Positions 7,957-13,628 of a DNA stretch of 14,012 nucleotides are shown piece by piece. The notes under the pieces are model-generated. The model ran no database searches, had not been told where the DNA came from, and saw nothing but the letters and a program-made list of their open reading frames with translations. Source of the stretch: Planctomycetota bacterium (GTDB taxonomy: Bacteria; Planctomycetota; Phycisphaerae; WQYP01); NCBI GenBank assembly GCA_021826605.1, contig JAKAZF010000018.1, forward strand, positions 1 to 14,012, written 5' to 3'. A program made the translations under genes and the position numbers. Within the stretch, counting starts at the first letter, position 1. The number at the start of each line of letters is the position of its first letter.

Positions 7957-8856
7957 ATGTCAGTATTGGTTAATAAAAATACCCGCGTGATCTGCCAGGG
8001 AATTACCGGCAGCGGGGGCGGTGCCTTCCACACGCGGGGATGTCTGGATTATGGTACGAAAATGGTAGGGGGCACCAGCCCCGGCAAGGGCGGCACGAAA
8101 GATACCAACGGTTTGCCCGTATTTGATACGGTGGATCAGGCGGTGCGGGCCACCGGTGCCGATGCCACGATGATTTTTGTGCCACCGCCCTTTGCCGCCG
8201 ATGCCATTTGCGAAGCGGCTGCCGCGGGGATCAAACTGATCGTGGCCATCACCGAGGGCATTCCGGTTCTGGATATGGTGAAGGCTAAAAAGTATCTCGC
8301 GGATTTTGGCGATTCCGTAAAGCTGGTCGGCCCGAATTGTCCCGGCGTAATCACACCGGGCGAATGTAAAATCGGCATCATGCCCGGTTATATTCACACC
8401 CCCGCGCAAAAAGGAAAAAGATCGGTTGGCATTGTCAGCCGTTCCGGTACGTTGACCTATGAAGCCGTCTGGCAAACCTCGGAACTTGGCTGGAGCCAAA
8501 GTACGTGTGTAGGCATTGGCGGTGATCCGGTCAAGGGCATGGACTTTATTGATGTTCTTCAGTTATTCCAAGCTGATCCATTAACTGATGCCATCGTTAT
8601 GATTGGTGAAATTGGTGGGGCGGCAGAGGAAGCTGCCGCAGCGTACGTCAAAAAATCGGTTACCAAGCCGATGGTGGGCTTTATCGCGGGCCGCACCGCA
8701 CCCCCGGGAAAGCGCATGGGCCACGCCGGAGCCATTATCAGCGGCGGCGAGGGCACGGCTGAAAGTAAAATCGCGGCCATGCGGGATGCCGGTATTCGTG
8801 TTGCCGATTCGCCGGCGGACATTGGCAAATGCCTGCGTGAAGCAACCGGAGGATAA
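7957..8856 (+). CDS. sucD: Succinyl-CoA ligase (ADP-forming) alpha subunit
   Basis: The alpha subunit binds CoA and carries the phosphohistidine intermediate of succinyl-CoA ligase. In the 299-residue protein the CoA-binding Rossmann half has QGITGSGGG at 14-22, [15 protein letters not shown] at 32-46 and the conserved VGPNCPG at 124-130. The phosphorylated residue is His256 in KRMGHAGAI, followed by [10 protein letters not shown]. All the key residues are present. AGGAG lies eight bases before the ATG. The stop is six bases before the next start, and the ribosome site of that gene (GGAGG, 8848-8852) lies inside the last sucD codons, so sucD and the glycosylase gene are tightly coupled. Confidence 0.98.
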   Translation: MSVLVNKNTRVICQGITGSGGGAFHTRGCLDYGTKMVGGTSPGKGGTKDTNGLPVFDTVDQAVRATGADATMIFVPPPFAADAICEAAAAGIKLIVAITEGIPVLDMVKAKKYLADFGDSVKLVGPNCPGVITPGECKIGIMPGYIHTPAQKGKRSVGIVSRSGTLTYEAVWQTSELGWSQSTCVGIGGDPVKGMDFIDVLQLFQADPLTDAIVMIGEIGGAAEEAAAAYVKKSVTKPMVGFIAGRTAPPGKRMGHAGAIISGGEGTAESKIAAMRDAGIRVADSPADIGKCLREATGG

Positions 8857-8862
8857 AGCCTT

Positions 8863-9783
8863 ATGGAGGGGCCTGAAGTTGACGCACTGTCTTTTCGCCT
8901 CTCGGCCCTTGCCGGCCGTCAGTGGGTGGATCGTATCGACGTGCCCACCCATCGCTGGCAGGCCAATGTGCTTCTCAAACACTGCTCCGGCAAACGCATC
9001 AATCAAATTTATTCCCAGGGCCGCTGGCTGCTGTGGAATTTCAGCCATGGCGTAAGCTGGGCGATTTATCCGTTGAGGCGTTGGCGCTGGAGCGCCCAGT
9101 GGACAGATGCTGATAAACCTGTGGTGCCAGACTGGCTGGATAATATTTCCCCTTTATCTAAAGATATCGGCCGGCGGCCCTTATTACGCATTATGCTTGA
9201 AAACGGCGGATGCCTGACACTTTCAGGGCGTCCCCTGTTACTGGTCTTGCCCACCGAGAAACTTTATCGCCATCCCTCGCTGACTGGCTTGGGTCCCAAG
9301 TTGTCGGATGAATTCCTCACCGATGAAATATGGGAAAAGCGTGTGCGCGTGCTGGCGGGTGACAAGACGATTTCGCAGGCAATTATGGATGAATCTGTGG
9401 TTGCCGGTATCAGCAATCAGACCAAATGCGAAATGCTTTTTGCCGGGGGGATTCACCCCGCGGCGCGCATTGGTAGCATTGACTCCCGGCGGATGCGGGA
9501 AATATTGGTCACCGCTCGGCGAAGAGGCGATGTCCTGTGCCGGGCATCTTTGGAAGGGCGTGGTGCGCGCGATTTGCCGGGAAATGTGTATGATCGGGCG
9601 GGCGAACCGTGCGGACGTTGTGGCACCAATATTCTCGCCGAACGCTGTGGCCGCGATGGCTTATGGAGCTGGTACTGTCCGAATTGTCAGAGGCTTCCCC
9701 GCCAGCCCATGCTGTTTGGCGTTGAACCGGTGGCTGCGCCGCTTCCAGACATTGAGCCAGTGAATCGCGTTCCACTGAAGTGA
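8863..9783 (+). CDS. Fpg/Nei-family DNA glycosylase with atypical N-terminus
   Basis: This 306-residue protein has the Fpg/Nei base-excision repair architecture: an N-terminal beta-sandwich, a helix-two-turn-helix region (about 155-222) with [16 protein letters not shown] containing the conserved Asn185, and a C-terminal zinc finger with Cys250, Cys253, Cys272 and Cys275 followed by the DNA-contacting Arg277 (CQR). The active-site end is unusual. The protein starts MEGPE, one residue shorter than the Nei consensus MPEGPE, so the catalytic Pro2 is missing, and the usual lysine of the GK[YH]LL motif is Arg54 (GRWLL). An in-frame TAA at 8854-8856 rules out an upstream start. It may use its terminal amine as NEIL3-type enzymes use a non-proline residue, or act only as a lesion binder. 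It is closer to Nei than Fpg. Confidence 0.88.
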   Translation: MEGPEVDALSFRLSALAGRQWVDRIDVPTHRWQANVLLKHCSGKRINQIYSQGRWLLWNFSHGVSWAIYPLRRWRWSAQWTDADKPVVPDWLDNISPLSKDIGRRPLLRIMLENGGCLTLSGRPLLLVLPTEKLYRHPSLTGLGPKLSDEFLTDEIWEKRVRVLAGDKTISQAIMDESVVAGISNQTKCEMLFAGGIHPAARIGSIDSRRMREILVTARRRGDVLCRASLEGRGARDLPGNVYDRAGEPCGRCGTNILAERCGRDGLWSWYCPNCQRLPRQPMLFGVEPVAAPLPDIEPVNRVPLK

Positions 9784-10487
9784 GCAAAATCGTGGATTCC
9801 ATTCGAGATTATCAAGTGAAGATATCTTCATCCATTCTGACCGCGGCCATACTGGGCGCAGGAACCGCGTGGCTGGGCCTTGCGGCGGCAGCGGCAGGAT
9901 GGCGGTGGACCAGCCAAACAGTCACGGGACCAGCCTGGAATCATGCGTGGTTGTATGCCAACACGGCCCTGACGATGTGTCTATTTGTTCTGTTTCCGGT
10001 GCTGCTTTCCCGTGTTGCAATGGCACGCGGTGACAAGGGAAGACTCGTGGTATTCGGGCATGGGCTTGCGCTGTTAGCAGCGGCTGTGCCCATGCTGATT
10101 ACGGCCGCCTGGCTAAACCATACTTCCGTTCACATGCTGATTAACGTATCCGCCATACAAATCGCGTTTGCCATTTTTACACTTGGCGTAAGCGTGTGGA
10201 GCACCGGGTGCCGCGCTGTGGGCCGAATCGTGAGTCTCGGTGTGGCGGCTGGACTATTTCTGCTGCCACCGGGGATTGCCCTGATTCAGGCGGCAAACTT
10301 CCCGTGGCTGGTCGGGGGCCCGTGGGGGTCCTGGGTGGCGTTATTTCCCGCCCCGATTGTCACGCTGGCTTGTCATAACGCACTGCGTGCAAGCACTGTC
10401 GGATGGATCGTCGGAGTCTACAGCGCGATGGGTCTGGCAATGGTTTTTCAAAGTGTTCGGCTGGCTTCTCACCGAACGTCGCCCTGA
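9780..10487 (+). CDS. Multi-pass membrane protein of unknown function
   Basis: I do not recognise this 235-residue protein. It has about seven hydrophobic segments that look like membrane helices, roughly at residues 18-41, 56-80, 88-111, 118-140, 148-172, 183-200 and 206-227, with short loops and no extracellular domain. The segments are rich in Ala, Gly and Leu, with prolines in several, and no catalytic or metal motif is visible. The GTG start overlaps the stop of the glycosylase (GTGA, 9780-9783), so it is probably translated by coupling and belongs to the sucCD operon. A second GTG at 9792 would trim four residues. Nothing links it functionally to the TCA cycle or to DNA repair beyond position. 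Confidence 0.65.
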   Translation: MSKIVDSIRDYQVKISSSILTAAILGAGTAWLGLAAAAAGWRWTSQTVTGPAWNHAWLYANTALTMCLFVLFPVLLSRVAMARGDKGRLVVFGHGLALLAAAVPMLITAAWLNHTSVHMLINVSAIQIAFAIFTLGVSVWSTGCRAVGRIVSLGVAAGLFLLPPGIALIQAANFPWLVGGPWGSWVALFPAPIVTLACHNALRASTVGWIVGVYSAMGLAMVFQSVRLASHRTSP

Positions 10488-10556
10488 ACGATCCGGTAGC
10501 TCGATTATCTCGGATTCGGCGTGACGGGGGAGAACGACTGCATTGAACCAAACAAT

Positions 10557-10583
10557 ATTCCGTGTCGAACTCAACGCTACCGC
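10557..10583. repeat. Direct repeat copy 1
   Basis: This 27-base unit contains the core AACTCAACGCTACCGC and matches 10745-10771 at 24 of 27 positions. The two copies are in the same orientation, 188 bp apart, in non-coding DNA. Confidence 0.75.
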
Positions 10584-10628
10584 TAATAGTACACGCCCAA
10601 TCGCCGCACGAAAGACAACCGTTAGCCC

Positions 10629-10642
10629 GACGCGGAAGCGTC
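10629..10642. repeat. REP-like palindrome
   Basis: GACGC-GGAA-GCGTC is a perfect five-base-pair hairpin with a GGAA loop, in the context TTAGCCC before and GTGG after. It resembles the short GC-rich extragenic palindromes scattered in several planctomycete genomes. That comparison is from memory, and only one copy is clear in this window. Confidence 0.4.
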
Positions 10643-10690
10643 GTGGTTGGATGCGGAACGCGGCTCCGGGGATTATCCGCACTCCGATCC

Positions 10691-10734
10691 GGCACGAGTT
10701 GCACCAATCGCGACGGGCTGGGGCTTGTCGTGCC
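10691..10734. repeat. Inverted repeat GGCACGA...TCGTGCC
   Basis: Two perfect seven-base arms, 10691-10697 and 10728-10734, enclose 30 bases of GC-rich sequence. It lies between the two copies of the direct repeat and may be part of the same extragenic element. Confidence 0.45.
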
Positions 10735-10744
10735 ACTGAGCCGC

Positions 10745-10771
10745 ATTTCGCGTCAAACTCAACGCTACCGC
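10745..10771. repeat. Direct repeat copy 2
   Basis: This is the second copy of the unit at 10557-10583, differing at three positions of 27. The last 16 bases (AACTCAACGCTACCGC) are identical. Confidence 0.75.
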
Positions 10772-10804
10772 ATTGAGCTAAGGACACTTTTCGCAAGGAC
10801 AGTG

Positions 10805-11617
10805 TTATGTCATATAGCGAATTGGGCGATGCATGCGCAGCAATCGATGCCGGGCGGCAAGTTCAAAGAACTTTTCGATTCCCATTCGGCATTCAGGCGT
10901 GACGACATACTGGAGGTATTCAGTGAAATAGCGCCGGGCCAAATCCGCCGGCCAGTGCTTTTCATCCGCATATTTAGCCACGAGATGATCGGTTATTTCC
11001 CCGCCGCGACGCCGGGCGTCAGCTAAAAGTTGGGCCAGCGCAGCATCCGCATTATCCAGGGGCATCATCCACATGGCGAAAACAAACGGCAGGCCCGTCA
11101 GCAATTTCCATTGCTCGCCCAGGTCAAGTTGAAATGGATAATCTTTTTCCGCCGGCGCCCCGTTGACCACCTTATCACCGATTAGTAGTAGCGTTTGTGC
11201 ATCAGCCGGCGGCGGGTCGTACATATTGGCGGGCAATAGTTCGGGAGCGCGGTTATAAAGTTCCCGCAAAATTACCTGTGCCAGAATAACACTGGTGTGG
11301 CTGTCGGTATCGGCATACAGATGCGTTATTTCATGCGCGGGCACTTTGGAAAAAATCCGCACCGTCAGGGTTGGCCCGTTACAACAGATCGCACCGCCCG
11401 GGGAAAGTATCACTGGTACCGGGCAATTTTGATAATCGACGATCGGCATGAGGGCCGCATCCACTTGCCGGGCGGCCATCAGGTCCACCAGCCGCGCGGG
11501 AACCGCGAAGTGCACTTCCACGTCCGGCCGATCCACCAGCGGATCAATCAGCGGCTTGGAATTCAGATAAGAAACGCACCCTACCACAAAACGTTTACCT
11601 GGAGCATATTGAGGCAC
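10805..11617 (-). CDS. mqnA: Chorismate dehydratase, futalosine menaquinone pathway
   Basis: MqnA converts chorismate to 3-[(1-carboxyvinyl)oxy]benzoate, the entry reaction of the futalosine route to menaquinone. The product is a 270-residue periplasmic-binding-protein-like fold. The N-terminus has the family signature GCVSYLNSKPLI (13-24), followed by a VPARLVDLMAARQVDAALMPIVDY stretch that can be read in two parts. Later come YADTDSHTSV, LLIGDKVV and LTGLPFVFAMWM, all typical of MqnA rather than MqnD. Start choice: the frame extends to a TTG at 11623, but AGGAG abuts that codon directly, whereas the GTG at 11617 is six bases from AGGAG, so the GTG is taken. No other menaquinone gene is in the window. 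An array of CAGTAT units sits just upstream of the probable -10. Confidence 0.92.
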   Translation of the reverse strand: MPQYAPGKRFVVGCVSYLNSKPLIDPLVDRPDVEVHFAVPARLVDLMAARQVDAALMPIVDYQNCPVPVILSPGGAICCNGPTLTVRIFSKVPAHEITHLYADTDSHTSVILAQVILRELYNRAPELLPANMYDPPPADAQTLLLIGDKVVNGAPAEKDYPFQLDLGEQWKLLTGLPFVFAMWMMPLDNADAALAQLLADARRRGGEITDHLVAKYADEKHWPADLARRYFTEYLQYVVTPECRMGIEKFFELAARHRLLRMHRPIRYMT

Positions 11618-11623
11618 GTACAA

Positions 11624-11628
11624 CTCCT
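11624..11628 (-). promoter_or_regulatory. Ribosome binding site deciding the mqnA start
   Basis: AGGAG on the minus strand is six bases before the GTG at 11617 and zero bases before the TTG at 11623. Only the GTG is at a workable distance. Confidence 0.75.
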
Positions 11629-11658
11629 GTGTTTGCCGACATTAACAGTGGCAATAGT

Positions 11659-11664
11659 ATTATG
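11659..11664 (-). promoter_or_regulatory. Probable -10 box of mqnA
   Basis: CATAAT on the minus strand matches TATAAT at five of six positions and would give a leader of about 35 bases before the GTG. No good -35 hexamer is found 16-18 bases upstream; that region is taken up by CAGTAT repeats, consistent with an activator-dependent promoter. The call is inferred from sequence only. Confidence 0.4.
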
Positions 11665-11711
11665 CAGTATAAATCAGTATTGGGCAGTATTGGGCAGTAT
11701 TAAATCAGTAT
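11665..11711. repeat. Five CAGTAT units at 10-11 bp spacing upstream of mqnA
   Basis: CAGTAT occurs at 11665, 11675, 11685, 11695 and 11706, giving a period of 10, 10, 10 and 11 bases. The four-base linkers are AAAT, TGGG and TGGG, and the last is five bases, TAAAT. On the minus strand the unit reads ATACTG. The spacing places each unit on the same face of the helix, directly upstream of the likely mqnA -10. It could be a cooperative regulator site or a simple tandem expansion. Confidence 0.8.
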
Positions 11712-11768
11712 CCAGCGGAAGCGATCCCGCGCGGGGGCTTAACAGGGGTACTCTTGAGTGAAAATAAT

Positions 11769-12539
11769 TTACGGTGCGGTTTTCTTCGCTTCATCGGCAG
11801 GATTATGGCGATACATGACAATGCGAACCTCTTCCATCGTGATCATGCCATCCCGCACCATGGTGTCCAGAAATGGCAGTAATTTTTCAATTTTGTCGCG
11901 GGCGTCCACAATTTCAATGACAATCGGCAGGTCGGAGGACATTGCCAGCACACGATCATTATGGATCACACTGTTGGCACCAAACCCCATCGAGCCTTGC
12001 AACACGGTGGCCCCGCTGATGCCCAGTTCGCGGGCTTTCTTAACGATGGCCTCGTGAAGCGGTTGGCGTTCAAAGCTGTCAGATTCACCAATGAATATCC
12101 GCAACAAAACGCCGGTGGAATCGGTGTGCATGTTCAATACCCCTTGAATATCAGGCAGTGTGCTTAAGGGTTTAATTCCGCTTAAGAGTTGAGGCTGCTT
12201 GCAGGCGCTGTCTTCACCGTTGCGGTGCATGATTACCCCGGCTCGTTCCAGAGTAATCAGGCCGTGGCGGATTAAATTTGCGGTAATGTCGCTCAGAAAC
12301 GCCACGAGTTTTTCGCCGTCATCCACGCACTCGACAATCACCGGCGAATCTCCGACGAGTTTGAATTCGCTGTGACTGACCAGCCCGCGGGACCCAAAGC
12401 CCAGGATACCTCGCAACACCGTTATGCCCGAAAGTTTACGCTTGGACGCTTCCTGCACGACACGCTCATACGCCGGAGTGAAGTGATAAAGATCCGCACT
12501 TCGCATATAGATCCGCAGAAGTACCTTTTCGCCAATCAT
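11769..12539 (-). CDS. Protein with two tandem DUF190 domains, fluoride operon
   Basis: The 256-residue protein consists of two copies of the DUF190 domain, a small PII-like (GlnB-type) fold that is usually a single-domain protein of about 110 residues. Copy 1 covers roughly 5-106 with GITVLRGILGFGSRG at 38-52. Copy 2 covers about 143-244 with GATVLQGSMGFGANS at 176-190. Each ends in a matching helix and strand (HGLITLERAGVIMHR and DGMITMEEVRIVMYR). A linker of about 36 residues joins them. The ATG at 12539 has GGCGGA seven bases upstream and is 28 bp after the crcB stop, so it should be co-transcribed under the fluoride riboswitch. DUF190 genes commonly neighbour crcB, but their molecular role is not established; a regulatory or accessory part in fluoride export is an inference. 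Confidence 0.9.
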   Translation of the reverse strand: MIGEKVLLRIYMRSADLYHFTPAYERVVQEASKRKLSGITVLRGILGFGSRGLVSHSEFKLVGDSPVIVECVDDGEKLVAFLSDITANLIRHGLITLERAGVIMHRNGEDSACKQPQLLSGIKPLSTLPDIQGVLNMHTDSTGVLLRIFIGESDSFERQPLHEAIVKKARELGISGATVLQGSMGFGANSVIHNDRVLAMSSDLPIVIEIVDARDKIEKLLPFLDTMVRDGMITMEEVRIVMYRHNPADEAKKTAP

Positions 12540-12567
12540 CTGTTTATCCGCCCATGTCCGTGGGTCA

Positions 12568-12957
12568 TTAACTCATTCGCTGACCCAGTATAACGCCCAG
12601 GCGTACCGCGATCAGTCCGATCACGATACTGCTGACAATATAGAGCATCCCCCGCAATGCCTGCCCTTCGCTTAGCATTCGATCCGATTCAAACATATAG
12701 GTTGAAAACGTCGTGTAGGCTCCAACAAAGCCCACCGCAATACCCAGACGAATCGGATCGGGAATATTCATCCGCGGCTGCGCCCAGGTCATGAACCATC
12801 CAAGAATAAAACATCCGCTGATATTGATGAAAAATGTGCCAAACGGAAACAATGCAGCATATCGACCGCACAACCGGCTGATCCCATACCGCGCCATCGC
12901 CCCCAAAAAGCCGAATAAACCGATGGATAACCAGATTAAAAGCTCATTTTTTTTCAC
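12568..12957 (-). CDS. crcB: Fluoride ion channel CrcB (Fluc)
   Basis: CrcB is a small inner-membrane channel that forms a dual-topology dimer and lets toxic fluoride leave the cell. The 129-residue protein has four hydrophobic segments and the family motifs GFLGAMARYG near the N-terminus, FPFGTFFINISGCFILG in the second segment (with the conserved Asn), and GFVGAYTTFSTYMFE in the third, carrying the Phe, Thr and Ser residues of the fluoride pathway. The frame opens at a GTG at 12981, but that codon has no ribosome site and lies almost against the terminator. The GTG at 12957 has AGGGA seven bases upstream and is used here. It is preceded by a fluoride riboswitch and terminator, and followed after 28 bp by the DUF190 gene. 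Confidence 0.95.
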   Translation of the reverse strand: MKKNELLIWLSIGLFGFLGAMARYGISRLCGRYAALFPFGTFFINISGCFILGWFMTWAQPRMNIPDPIRLGIAVGFVGAYTTFSTYMFESDRMLSEGQALRGMLYIVSSIVIGLIAVRLGVILGQRMS

Positions 12958-12964
12958 GCCATAT

Positions 12965-12969
12965 TCCCT
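12965..12969 (-). promoter_or_regulatory. Ribosome binding site deciding the crcB start
   Basis: AGGGA on the minus strand lies seven bases before the GTG at 12957. It is downstream of the alternative GTG at 12981, which has only T-rich terminator sequence before it. Confidence 0.7.
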
Positions 12970-12987
12970 GCCACGGAGCACGCAAAC

Positions 12988-13021
12988 AAAAAAACCCCGA
13001 TGGATTATCTCCGCCGAGGTT
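12988..13021 (-). terminator. Intrinsic terminator controlling crcB
   Basis: On the minus strand AACCTCGG pairs with TCGGGGTT across one mismatch and a further GGA/TCC, with a GATAA loop, and the hairpin is followed by a run of T (seven in all, counting the two at the base of the stem). It lies between the fluoride aptamer and the crcB ribosome site, as expected for transcription attenuation in the absence of fluoride. Confidence 0.88.
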
Positions 13022-13029
13022 ACAACAAT

Positions 13030-13057
13030 ACTCCCGACGACATCATTCGCCAGGAGT
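13030..13057 (-). promoter_or_regulatory. Alternative hairpin competing with the fluoride aptamer
   Basis: ACTCCTGGCGA (13057-13047) can pair with TCGTCGGGAGT (13040-13030) over eleven consecutive positions, two of them G-U, around an ATGATG loop. It uses the ACTCC strand that forms the aptamer pseudoknot, so the two structures exclude each other. A T-rich stretch follows it. Confidence 0.6.
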
Positions 13058-13103
13058 CATCAGTTCCGGAAAACCGGAACGGTTCAGGTGAACTCCATCA
13101 CCC
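13049..13103 (-). ncRNA. Fluoride riboswitch (crcB motif aptamer)
   Basis: This RNA senses fluoride and lets transcription continue into crcB when it is bound. On the minus strand the hallmarks are in order. P1 is GGTGA (13102-13098) with TCACC (13091-13087). The conserved GATG precedes the loop GGAGT (13096-13092), which forms the pseudoknot with ACTCC (13057-13053). The joining strand is TGAACC (13086-13081). P3 is GTTCCGG (13080-13074) with CCGGAAC (13069-13063), closed by a TTTT loop, then the conserved CTGATGACTCCT. The order and paired sequences match the known crcB motif, and the downstream gene is crcB itself. Confidence 0.95.
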
Positions 13104-13123
13104 TTTGAGTTTGAACGAGCTAA

Positions 13124-13153
13124 AGCATAGCAGCCCGCAAGCGTCTGCGTCAA
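13124..13153 (-). promoter_or_regulatory. Promoter of the fluoride riboswitch-crcB operon
   Basis: TTGACG (13153-13148) and TATGCT (13129-13124) are 18 bases apart, and the -10 is extended (TGC before it). Transcription would begin near 13117, about 14 bases ahead of the aptamer. Confidence 0.65.
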
Positions 13154-13191
13154 GAGTCATTCGATTGCTTCGCTAATTACCGCCGCAGCCT

Positions 13192-13527
13192 TTATTGGGC
13201 GGCCAGGGAATCCAGGGCCGCTTTGAATTCGCGTTCCGGCTGCAATCCGACAAATTTCTTCGCGATCTGGCCTTTATTAAACAGAATCACTGTTGGAATC
13301 GCGCTGATATTAAACTTCATGGCCGTATTGCGGTTGGCATCAGTATCCACCTTACCGACTTTCACCTTGCCTTTATATTCCGTCGCAATTTTTTCAATGG
13401 TCGGGGCCAACATGCGGCAGGGACCGCACCACTCGGCCCAGAAATCCACCAGCACGGGTTCGCTGTTGTCCAAAACTTGCTGTTGAAAGTTTTCATCCGT
13501 GAGCGTTAAAACATTTTCACCGGCCAT
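13192..13527 (-). CDS. trxA: Thioredoxin
   Basis: This cytoplasmic disulfide reductase donates electrons to ribonucleotide reductase, peroxiredoxins and similar partners. The 111-residue protein is of normal length and contains FWAEWCGPCRMLAP with the redox pair Cys34 and Cys37, Asp28 in VLVDFW (the buried acid), and the cis-proline in SAIPTV. It ends with the usual amphipathic helix. The frame reaches a TTG at 13542, but GGAG nine bases before the ATG at 13527 lies inside that extension, so the ATG is chosen. It has its own promoter in the gap after the RidA gene. It is followed on the same strand, beyond the crcB promoter, by the fluoride operon; no clear terminator separates them. Confidence 0.97.
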   Translation of the reverse strand: MAGENVLTLTDENFQQQVLDNSEPVLVDFWAEWCGPCRMLAPTIEKIATEYKGKVKVGKVDTDANRNTAMKFNISAIPTVILFNKGQIAKKFVGLQPEREFKAALDSLAAQ

Positions 13528-13536
13528 AGCCACGTT

Positions 13537-13540
13537 CTCC
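13537..13540 (-). promoter_or_regulatory. Ribosome binding site deciding the thioredoxin start
   Basis: GGAG on the minus strand is nine bases before the ATG at 13527. The upstream in-frame TTG at 13542 would place this sequence within the coding region. Confidence 0.6.
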
Positions 13541-13578
13541 AAAAGTCTTCGCCGCCATTACTTAGTTGCGACTGGAAA

Positions 13579-13607
13579 ATGCTAGACGCCTAATGCCCCA
13601 GTGTCAA
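13579..13607 (-). promoter_or_regulatory. Thioredoxin promoter with duplicated -35
   Basis: A consensus TTGACA (13607-13602) and TAGCAT (13584-13579) are separated by exactly 17 bases, with the start codon about 50 bases downstream of the -10. A second identical TTGACA lies at 13619-13614, twelve bases further upstream, within a repeated ATTTGACACT. Confidence 0.7.
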
Positions 13608-13628
13608 ATAAAGTGTCAAATCGAAGCT

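Larger units (their letters stand above)
10488..10804. other. Gene-free interval between converging genes, with repeats
   Basis: This 317-base stretch separates the membrane protein gene from mqnA, which converges on it. Open frames here are short, lack ribosome sites and show no family features. It contains a direct repeat (10557-10583 and 10745-10771) and palindromic units at 10629-10642 and 10691-10734. No T-tailed terminator for either flanking gene is evident. Confidence 0.6.

Noticed and set aside
10773..10807. A terminator for mqnA formed by ACACT...AGTGT just past its stop
   Set aside because: The stem is only five base pairs with a long loop and has no T-run after it. The doubled AAGGACA here is too short to call.
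10562..11026. A possible plus-strand gene of about 154 codons
   Set aside because: It has no ribosome site, runs antisense through mqnA, contains repeat sequence and resembles no family I know.
11665..11711. A CRISPR array or replication-type iterons
   Set aside because: The units are only six bases with four- or five-base linkers, far shorter than CRISPR repeats and spacers, and there is no cas or rep gene nearby.
11726..11735. The palindrome CCCGCGCGGG between mqnA and the DUF190 gene as a terminator of the fluoride operon
   Set aside because: There is no T-tract on the minus strand after it, and a ten-base GC palindrome has no loop. It is left unassigned.
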